Shown here one piece after another: positions 35,916 to 41,271 of a stretch of DNA of 41,271 bases. The notes beneath the pieces are model-generated. The model made no database searches, had not been told where the DNA came from, and saw only the letters and a list, made by a program, of their open reading frames with translations. The translations under genes were made by a program, and so were the position numbers. This DNA is from Streptomyces graminilatus. GTDB taxonomy: Bacteria; Actinomycetota; Actinomycetes; Streptomycetales; Streptomycetaceae. The stretch's first letter is position 1. Each line of letters opens with the position of its first letter. The stretch lies in the NCBI RefSeq assembly GCF_001418565.1, contig NZ_LIQQ01000300.1, positions 1 to 41,271 on the forward strand, written 5' to 3'.

Positions 35916-36068
35916 ATGTTCTTCCTCGTGGCCGCCCTTCTGCTGCTGGGCATGGCGCTGGGCGCCGTCGCCCATCTCCCGCTCTCGTTCACCGTCCTGG
36001 CCGCCGCCGGCATCGCCGCCTGGCTCGGCGCCTTCGCGCTCCGTGAGCGCCTCGCCCGTCGGAGCTGA
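35916..36068 (+). CDS. 50-aa membrane micropeptide
   Basis: The 50-residue ORF starts at ATG 35916 with GGGAG six bases upstream. It encodes two hydrophobic segments, FFLVAALLLLGMALGAVAH and SFTVLAAAGIAAWLGAFAL, and ends in a basic tail RERLARRS, suggesting a small helical hairpin with cytoplasmic termini. Third-position GC is high as in real genes. It is five bases upstream of the next membrane protein and divergent from the TetR gene, whose operators flank its promoter. The function is unknown. Confidence 0.75.
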   Translation: MFFLVAALLLLGMALGAVAHLPLSFTVLAAAGIAAWLGAFALRERLARRS

Positions 36069-36073
36069 CCCCC

Positions 36074-36349
36074 ATGCGACTCACCGCACCGGCCACCGGC
36101 CGCACCGAGCGCGCCGTCCCCCGCGACGCCGACGGCATGGCCGTCGCGTCCTTCGTCCTCGGCCTGCTGGGCCTGCTGGTCCTCAACGTCTTCCTCGGCC
36201 CAGTGGCCATCACGCTGGCCCTCGTCGCCCTCTGGCGCGGCACCGAGCGGCCCGGCCGGGCCCTGCTGGGCCTCGGCCTCGGAGTGGCCGACCTGGTCGT
36301 CCTGGTCACCGTCCTACAGCTCGACAGCACCGTCTCGTGGAGCTTCTGA
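36074..36349 (+). CDS. Small DUF4190-like membrane protein
   Basis: A 91-residue protein. A polar N-terminal stretch is followed by GMAVASFVLGLLGLLVLNVFLGPVAITLALVALWRGTERPGRALLGLGLGVADLVVLVTVLQLD, two membrane segments joined by a short basic loop, the DUF4190 pattern (A-x-x-S-x-V-L-G-x-L-G...G-x-x-A-I-x-L-G). It starts five bases after the micropeptide stop, so the two form one operon facing the TetR regulator. The function of the family is unknown. Confidence 0.78.
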   Translation: MRLTAPATGRTERAVPRDADGMAVASFVLGLLGLLVLNVFLGPVAITLALVALWRGTERPGRALLGLGLGVADLVVLVTVLQLDSTVSWSF

Positions 36350-36469
36350 CACCCGCGCAGACAGCCACCCGCCCCCGTCTGCCGTGCGGGGTGCCGTACT
36401 TCACGCGGACGGACACGGATGGGTACGGCGCGGAAAGGCCTCGGCCATGGCGCGGTCACCGGGGCGCCG

Positions 36470-36487
36470 TAGAATCACGGCACCATG
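36470..36487 (+). promoter_or_regulatory. Likely -10 element for the cysteine desulfurase gene
   Basis: TAGAAT (36470-36475) is a near-ideal -10 and lies nine bases before the ATG at 36485, giving a leader of only a few bases or none. No RBS is seen and no strong -35 could be assigned. Confidence 0.45.
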
Positions 36488-37648
36488 GCATACCTCGACC
36501 ACGCCGCGACCACCCCGATGCTTCCGGAGGCGGTCGAGGCATTGACCGCGCAACTGGGCGTCACCGGTAACGCCTCCTCACTCCACGCGGCGGGCCGCAG
36601 GGCCAGACGCACGGTCGAGGAGGCCCGGGAGACGCTCGCCGAATCGCTCGGCGCCCGGCCCAGCGAGGTCGTGTTCACCTCCGGCGGCACCGAGGCCGAC
36701 AACCTCGCCGTCAAGGGCCTGTACTGGGCCCGCCGGGACGCCGATCCGGCCCGCGTCCGCGTCCTCGCCAGCCCCGTCGAGCACCACGCCGTCCTCGACG
36801 CCGTGCACTGGCTCGGCGAGCACGAGGGCGCCGAAATCGAGTACCTCCCCGTCGACCCGTACGGCCGGGTCCACCCCGACGCCCTGCGCGAGGCCATCGC
36901 CCGCGACCCCGGCAGTGTGGCCCTGGCCACCGTGATGTGGGCCAACAACGAGATCGGCACAATCACGCCGGTCCGTGAACTCGCCGACGTGGCAAGCGAG
37001 TTCGGCGTGCCCCTGCATGCCGACGCCGTGCAGGCCTTCGGCCAGGTGCCGGTCTCCTTCACCGACTCCGGGCTCGCCGCGATGACCGTCTCCGGCCACA
37101 AGGTCGGCGGCCCGTACGGCATCGGCGCACTGCTGCTCGGCCGTGAGTACAGCCCCGTACCCGTGCTGCACGGTGGTGGTCAGGAGCGGCACGTACGCTC
37201 CGGGACCCTCGACGTGCCGGCCGTCGCCTCCTTCGCGGTGGCCGGGCGGATCGCCGCCGAGCAGCAGCAGTGGTTCGCGCACGAGATCGGCGCCCTGCGC
37301 GACTCCCTGATCGAGGAGGTGCGCAGGGTGGTGCCGGACGCCATCCTGGGCGGCGACCCGGTGGACCGGCTGCCCGCCAACGCGCACTTCACCTTCCCCG
37401 GCTGCGAGGGCGACTCCCTGCTGCTCCTGCTGGACGCCCAGGGCATCGAGTGCTCGACGGGGTCCGCCTGCACGGCCGGCGTGGCCCAGCCCAGCCATGT
37501 CCTCCTGGCCACCGGCACGGATCCCGACCTGGCCCGCGGCACCCTCCGCTTCTCCCTCGGCCACACCTCCACCCAGGCGGACGTGGAGGCGGTGACGAAG
37601 GCGATCGGCCCCGTGGTGGAACGGGCCAGGGCGGCCGGGCTGAGTTAG
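36485..37648 (+). CDS. Cysteine desulfurase (IscS/NifS group I)
   Basis: A 387-residue PLP enzyme that takes sulfur from cysteine as an enzyme-bound persulfide. It begins [29 protein letters not shown] and [12 protein letters not shown] (PLP-stacking histidine) are present. The PLP lysine is in [10 protein letters not shown] (Lys206) and the sulfur-accepting cysteine is in GSACTAG (Cys329) on a long loop, as in group I. The likely acceptor is MnmA, encoded 760 bases downstream, for 2-thiouridine in tRNA. An opposite-strand amidase gene lies between them. Confidence 0.95.
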   Translation: MAYLDHAATTPMLPEAVEALTAQLGVTGNASSLHAAGRRARRTVEEARETLAESLGARPSEVVFTSGGTEADNLAVKGLYWARRDADPARVRVLASPVEHHAVLDAVHWLGEHEGAEIEYLPVDPYGRVHPDALREAIARDPGSVALATVMWANNEIGTITPVRELADVASEFGVPLHADAVQAFGQVPVSFTDSGLAAMTVSGHKVGGPYGIGALLLGREYSPVPVLHGGGQERHVRSGTLDVPAVASFAVAGRIAAEQQQWFAHEIGALRDSLIEEVRRVVPDAILGGDPVDRLPANAHFTFPGCEGDSLLLLLDAQGIECSTGSACTAGVAQPSHVLLATGTDPDLARGTLRFSLGHTSTQADVEAVTKAIGPVVERARAAGLS

Positions 37649-37669
37649 GGCCTGTCCGGGGGCCGATCG

Positions 37670-38347
37670 TTACACGGTGCTGGTGGCAGGGGAGGCGGAA
37701 GCCGCTTCGACCAGGCGCAGGTACTTCTTCCAGTCCCAGCCCTTCCCGGGGTCGGTGTGGTCGGTGCCCGGCACCTCCACATGCCCGATGATGTGCTCCC
37801 GGTCGACGGGTATGCCGTACCGCGCGCAGATCCCGGCCGTCAGCCGCGCCGAGGCGGCGTACATCGCGTCCGTGAAGTCCTCGGGTCTCTCCACGAAACC
37901 CTCGTGCTCGATGCCGACGCTCCGCTCGTTGTACTCCCGGTTGCCCGCGTGGAACGCCACGTCCAGCTCGCGGATCAACTGCGTGACGCGCCCGTCCTTA
38001 CGGACGATGTAGTGCGCCGCCGCGCCGTGCGCCGGGTCCCGGAAGACCTTCACCGCGCTCGCGTAGCCGCCCTGGGTGACATGGATGACCACCCGGTCCA
38101 CGTCGTAGTCGTCGGGCCGGTCCGCCATCCGCCAGTTCGCCGGTGAGGCCGCCACCCAGCGCGCCCCCGCGTAGTCGACGTCGCCCTCCTTGCGCGGCTT
38201 GGACACCCCGGGTATGCGCCACCACAGATGGCCCAGCTCGTCCCGCGCGAGCACGCCCGTGGCGACGGCCGCCACCGCCCCGCCGACGAGCAGGGCGCGC
38301 CGCCCGATCCGCCGGTCGCCGTCCCGCCGGGCCTGTATTGCCTCCAT
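37670..38347 (-). CDS. N-acetylmuramoyl-L-alanine amidase (Amidase_2), Tat-like signal
   Basis: A 225-residue exported zinc amidase. The signal region RRIGRRALLVGGAVAAVATGVLA carries a twin-arginine pair followed by a hydrophobic core. The catalytic domain shows VIHVTQGGYASAVKVF (first zinc histidine), AAHYIVRKDGRVTQLI, VAFHAGNREYNERSVGIEHEGF, and IIGHVEVPGTDHTDPGKGWDWKKYL with the second histidine and the DPG motif. It cleaves the amide between muramic acid and the stem peptide, in cell-wall turnover or recycling. The ATG at 38347 lacks a clear RBS. It is divergent from mnmA and convergent with the desulfurase. Confidence 0.9.
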   Translation of the reverse strand: MEAIQARRDGDRRIGRRALLVGGAVAAVATGVLARDELGHLWWRIPGVSKPRKEGDVDYAGARWVAASPANWRMADRPDDYDVDRVVIHVTQGGYASAVKVFRDPAHGAAAHYIVRKDGRVTQLIRELDVAFHAGNREYNERSVGIEHEGFVERPEDFTDAMYAASARLTAGICARYGIPVDREHIIGHVEVPGTDHTDPGKGWDWKKYLRLVEAASASPATSTV

Positions 38348-38407
38348 GCGATCGTCAACGGATACTCGCGCGTCCCGGTTCCCGACGCCCCGTACCCTTG
38401 AGGGGTT

Positions 38408-39532
38408 ATGACTCACACCTCGCAGCAGCCCCTCCGCGTACTGGCCGCCATGTCCGGCGGCGTGGACTCCGCCGTAGCCGCCGCCCGGGCGGCGGAAGCC
38501 GGCCATGACGTGACGGGCGTACACCTCGCCCTGTCCGCGAACCCGCAGTCGTTCCGCACGGGCGCGCGTGGCTGCTGCACCATCGAGGACTCCCACGACG
38601 CCCGCCGCGCGGCCGACGTCATCGGCATCCCCTTCTACGTGTGGGACCTCGCCGACCGCTTCCGCGAGGACGTGGTGGACGACTTCGTCGCGGAGTACGA
38701 GGCGGGGCGCACCCCGAACCCGTGCCTGCGCTGCAACGAGAAGATCAAGTTCGCCGCGCTCCTCGACAAGGCCCTCGCCCTCGGCTTCGACGCGGTCTGC
38801 ACGGGCCACTACGCGCAGGTGATCGTCCGCGAGGACGGCACGCGCGAGCTGCACCGCGCCTCGGACATGGCCAAGGACCAGTCGTACGTCCTCGGTGTGC
38901 TCGACGACCGCCAGCTCGCCCACGCGCTGTTCCCCCTCGGCGACACCCTCACCACCAAGGACGAGATCCGCGCGGAGGCGGAGCGGCGCGGCCTCGCGGT
39001 CGCCAAGAAGCCCGACTCGCACGACATCTGCTTCATCGCCGACGGCGACACCCAGGGCTTCCTGGCGAAGCGACTGGGCCGCGCCGAGGGCGACATCGTC
39101 GACGAGTCGGGCGCGAAGATCGGCACCCACGAGGGCGCGTACGGCTTCACCATCGGCCAGCGCAAGGGCCTGCGCATCGGCACCCCGGCCGCCGACGGCA
39201 AGCCGCGCTACGTCCTGGACATCTCTCCGGTGAACAACACGGTGACGGTCGGCCCGGCCGCCGCCCTCGACGTCGACGGCCTCACCGCGATCAGGCCCCG
39301 CTGGTGCGGAGCGGCCCCCACGGGCCCCGGCACCTACACCGCCCAACTGCGCGCCCACGGCGGCGAGACCGAGGTGACCGCCGAACTGGTCGACGGCACC
39401 CTGGAGGTCACGTTCACCGAGCCCGTGCGCGGGGTGGCGCCGGGCCAGGCGATCGTCCTGTACGACGGCACCCGTGTCGTCGGCTCGGCGACGATCGCCA
39501 CGACGACCAGGACCGCGGCGGGCGTGGCCTGA
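38408..39532 (+). CDS. mnmA: tRNA-specific 2-thiouridylase MnmA (TrmU)
   Basis: A 374-residue enzyme installing sulfur at C2 of wobble uridine 34 of Lys, Glu and Gln tRNAs. The PP-loop motif SGGVDS is at 16-21, the catalytic cysteine is in [12 protein letters not shown] (Cys109, aligned with E. coli Cys102), and the second reactive cysteine is in DSHDICFI. The later [20 protein letters not shown] and LRAHGG segments and the C-terminal beta-barrel are canonical. The ATG is at 38408, with GAGGGG close upstream. The upstream cysteine desulfurase probably supplies the sulfur. Confidence 0.97.
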   Translation: MTHTSQQPLRVLAAMSGGVDSAVAAARAAEAGHDVTGVHLALSANPQSFRTGARGCCTIEDSHDARRAADVIGIPFYVWDLADRFREDVVDDFVAEYEAGRTPNPCLRCNEKIKFAALLDKALALGFDAVCTGHYAQVIVREDGTRELHRASDMAKDQSYVLGVLDDRQLAHALFPLGDTLTTKDEIRAEAERRGLAVAKKPDSHDICFIADGDTQGFLAKRLGRAEGDIVDESGAKIGTHEGAYGFTIGQRKGLRIGTPAADGKPRYVLDISPVNNTVTVGPAAALDVDGLTAIRPRWCGAAPTGPGTYTAQLRAHGGETEVTAELVDGTLEVTFTEPVRGVAPGQAIVLYDGTRVVGSATIATTTRTAAGVA

Positions 39533-39550
39533 GCACAGGCTTGCCGGGTT

Positions 39551-39874
39551 CTACAGGGTCTCGATCTCGTAGAAGCAGAAGTGGTCCTTTATCAGGGCCA
39601 CCTCCGCCTTGGGCTCGGGGTACCCCCAGACGAGGTCGGCGGCGTCCGGGAGGGACCAGTAGGACGCGGTGCCCTTGAAGGGGCAGTACGTGTGGGTCTC
39701 GGAGGGGGTCAGCAGGTCGAGGCGGACGTCCTCGGCGGGGAGGTAGTACCGCGGGGGACAGCCCGTCTCGCGCAGTACGAGGGCCCGCCCGCTCTCGGCG
39801 AGCACCTGGCCGCCGTGCACGGCCCGTACGCGCGCGGTGTGCTGCTCAATGGTGATCGTGTGTCCTTCAGTCAT
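39551..39874 (-). CDS. DUF427 domain protein
   Basis: A 107-residue single-domain protein. The family pattern is clear: VRAVHGGQVLAESGRALVLRETGCPPRYYLPAEDV, then the conserved TYCPFKGTASYWSL and the closing AEVALIKDHFCFYEIE. It is a small beta-fold of unknown function, common in actinobacteria and sometimes linked to the stress response or tRNA-like ligands in speculation only. The ATG is at 39874. It is divergent from the LOG-like gene and convergent with mnmA, with a gap of only 18 bases and no clear terminator. Confidence 0.9.
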   Translation of the reverse strand: MTEGHTITIEQHTARVRAVHGGQVLAESGRALVLRETGCPPRYYLPAEDVRLDLLTPSETHTYCPFKGTASYWSLPDAADLVWGYPEPKAEVALIKDHFCFYEIETL

Positions 39875-39946
39875 GTCCGAAGAGCGTTCGGGACGCCCGG
39901 GTTGTTCCCGCTGACGTGCCGTGAGTGTCCCGCGTACGGTGACGGC

Positions 39947-40486
39947 ATGAACATCTGTGTCTTCCTCTCCGCCGCCGACCTGGACGACCGCTACACGCGC
40001 CCCGCGCGGGAGTTCGCGAGGCTGCTGGGCAAGGGCGGCCACACGCTCGTCTGGGGCGGTTCGGACGTCGGCCTGATGAAGGTGGTCGCCGACGGGGTCC
40101 AGGAGGCGGGCGGCCGGCTGGTGGGCGTCTCGGTGGACTTCCTCGTGGCCAAGGCACGGCCGAACGCCGACGAGATGGTGACCGCGCGGGACCTCGCGGA
40201 ACGCAAGCGGCTCCTGCTGGAGAAGGCCGAGGCCGTCGTGATCATGGTCGGCGGCACCGGAACGCTCGACGAGGCCACGGAGATCCTGGAGCTGAAGAAG
40301 CACGGCAAGACGGAGATGCCGGTCGTGCTGCTCAACACGGCGGGCTTCTACGACGGACTGAAGGAACAGTTCCGCCGCATGGAGGCGGAGGGCTTCCTGC
40401 CCCGCCCGCTCACCGAGTTGGTGTTCTTCGCGGAGGAGCCGGTGGGGGCGCTGGCGTACCTGGAGGAGAGCCGGGGCGCGGCATGA
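39947..40486 (+). CDS. LOG-like (lysine decarboxylase-like Rossmann) protein
   Basis: A 179-residue protein of the LOG/TIGR00730 type. It starts ICVFLSAADLDDRY and has the nucleotide-binding segments LVWGGSDVGLMKVVADG and VGGTGTLDEATEILELKKHG, matching GG-x-x-GLMG and PGG-x-GT-x-x-E. The N-terminal WGGSDVGLM and VGG instead of PGG are small departures from the consensus. Characterised members release the base from cytokinin ribotides or act on other nucleoside monophosphates. Whether this one does is unknown. The ATG at 39947 was chosen because the fold begins there. Confidence 0.87.
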   Translation: MNICVFLSAADLDDRYTRPAREFARLLGKGGHTLVWGGSDVGLMKVVADGVQEAGGRLVGVSVDFLVAKARPNADEMVTARDLAERKRLLLEKAEAVVIMVGGTGTLDEATEILELKKHGKTEMPVVLLNTAGFYDGLKEQFRRMEAEGFLPRPLTELVFFAEEPVGALAYLEESRGAA

Positions 40487-40517
40487 GGGCCTGCCCCGTG
40501 ATGCGAGCATGGCGGGT

Positions 40518-41207
40518 ATGGCTACACATGTGATCACCGGAGCGGGTTCGGGCATCGGTGCGGCGGTCGCGAGGCGGCTGCACGCGCGCGGGGACGAAAT
40601 CGTGCTGCACGCGCGTGACGCGGGCCGCGCGAAGGAGCTGGCGGCGGAGTTCCCGGGGGCGACGACGCTGGTGGGTGACCTGGCCGACCCCGACCGGCTG
40701 TCCTGGGCGTTCTCCCACCAGACGCTGCCGGACCGGGTGGACTCCCTGCTGCACATCGCGGGCGTGGTCGATCTGGGCCCGGTCGGCGAGCTGACCCCCA
40801 AGACCTGGCGCCACCAGCTGAACGTCAACCTGATCGCCCCGGCTGAACTGACCCGGCATTTCCTGCCCCAACTCCGGGCCTCCCAGGGCCAGGTGGTCTT
40901 CGTGAACTCCGGCGCGGGGCTGAGTGCGGGGGCCGACTGGTCCGCGTACGCCGCGTCCAAGCATGGCCTGAAGGCGCTGGCGGACTCGTTGCGGCAGGAG
41001 GAGCGCGGGGCCGGGGTGCGGGTGACGACGGTGTATCCGGGGCGGACGGCGAGCCCGATGCAGGCGAAGGTGCACCAGCAGGAGGGCAAGGAGTACGACC
41101 CGTCGAAGTGGATCGACCCGGAGTCGGTGGCGACGACGATCCTGCTGGCGCTGGACCTCCCCCGCGACGCGGAGATCAACGACGTGACGGTACGCCCGGG
41201 CCACTGA
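40518..41207 (+). CDS. SDR family oxidoreductase
   Basis: A 229-residue short-chain dehydrogenase. The cofactor motif TGAGSGIG is near the N-terminus, GDLADP and HIAGVV stand for the usual D-x-x-D and NNAG positions, the serine is in FVNSGAG, and the catalytic Y-x3-K is in YAASKHG. It ends with TTVYPGRTASPM, a typical NADP-SDR closing stretch. I prefer the ATG at 40518. Another in-frame ATG lies three codons earlier at 40509. It follows the LOG-like gene by 31 bases, so they may be co-transcribed. The substrate is unknown. Confidence 0.88.
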   Translation: MATHVITGAGSGIGAAVARRLHARGDEIVLHARDAGRAKELAAEFPGATTLVGDLADPDRLSWAFSHQTLPDRVDSLLHIAGVVDLGPVGELTPKTWRHQLNVNLIAPAELTRHFLPQLRASQGQVVFVNSGAGLSAGADWSAYAASKHGLKALADSLRQEERGAGVRVTTVYPGRTASPMQAKVHQQEGKEYDPSKWIDPESVATTILLALDLPRDAEINDVTVRPGH

Positions 41208-41244
41208 CCCCGGATTCCGCGCCCCCGCCGCCCCTACCCGTCCC

Positions 41245-41271
41245 GTCCTCGGGGGCTCCGCCCCCGAGGAC
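41245..41271. terminator. Perfect 12-bp GC hairpin at the window edge
   Basis: GTCCTCGGGGGC (41245-41256) pairs exactly with GCCCCCGAGGAC (41260-41271) around a TCC loop. GGGGGCTCCGCCCCC hairpins recur in Streptomyces intergenic regions (from memory). This one follows the SDR stop and probably serves as its terminator. Confidence 0.7.

Overview
The window is high-GC actinobacterial chromosome, almost certainly Streptomyces. Third codon positions are strongly G/C-biased, GTG starts and ATGA/GTGA overlaps are common, several genes look leaderless, and the housekeeping block (glycine cleavage genes under a tandem glycine riboswitch, an oligopeptide ABC operon, cysteine desulfurase, mnmA) is one I recall from Streptomyces chromosomes. 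I see no transposase, phage gene, CRISPR array, tRNA or rRNA.

Layout. (1) 1-4444: what looks like the edge of a biosynthetic gene cluster. It holds the C-terminal end of an acyl/aryl-AMP ligase, a carboxymuconolactone-decarboxylase-like protein, a translationally coupled block of type II thioesterase, flavin reductase and SDR, and a divergent 3-hydroxyacyl-CoA dehydrogenase. Strong hairpin terminators stand at 528-576 and 4462-4485. (2) 4523-11420, minus strand: a seven-gene catabolic operon preceded by a 38-codon leader peptide. In transcription order it encodes a Rieske oxygenase, its FMN/2Fe-2S reductase, a Tat-type NMT1-like binding lipoprotein, an ABC ATPase, two permeases and a guanine-deaminase-like enzyme. 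This is the best candidate here for an undescribed pathway: uptake, oxygenation or N-demethylation, and deamination of an unknown, probably nitrogen-heterocyclic, compound. (3) 11625-15518: molybdate importer modA-modB-modC, a small HTH+TOBE regulator, and a divergent stand-alone molybdopterin-domain protein with paired inverted repeats between them. An M24 peptidase follows. (4) 16383-21040, minus strand: tandem glycine riboswitch, then gcvT-gcvH-glyA-sdaA, a route from glycine through serine to pyruvate. gcvP is absent. (5) 21275-23844: a P-loop kinase-like protein and two SseB-family proteins. (6) 24184-30483: five-gene oligopeptide ABC importer in the order C-type permease, binding protein, B-type permease, two ATPases, with a large intercistronic hairpin and a cascade of three hairpins at the end. 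(7) 30804-35101: secreted M1 peptidase, TRIC/UPF0126 membrane protein, convergently overlapping membrane-anchored esterase, and acyl-CoA thioesterase. (8) 35142-36349: TetR regulator divergent from two small membrane proteins, with two matching palindromes between them. (9) 36485-41207: cysteine desulfurase, Tat-like N-acetylmuramoyl-L-alanine amidase, mnmA, DUF427 protein, LOG-like protein and SDR. The window ends in a perfect GC-rich hairpin of a type scattered through Streptomyces genomes.

The genes form coherent sets: molybdate uptake with a Mo-enzyme and a Mo-sensing regulator; glycine/serine catabolism under a glycine sensor; sulfur mobilisation (desulfurase) with tRNA thiolation (MnmA); and a leader-controlled uptake-plus-oxygenase operon. 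Functional calls rest on motifs visible in the translations. Substrates and regulation are inference unless stated.
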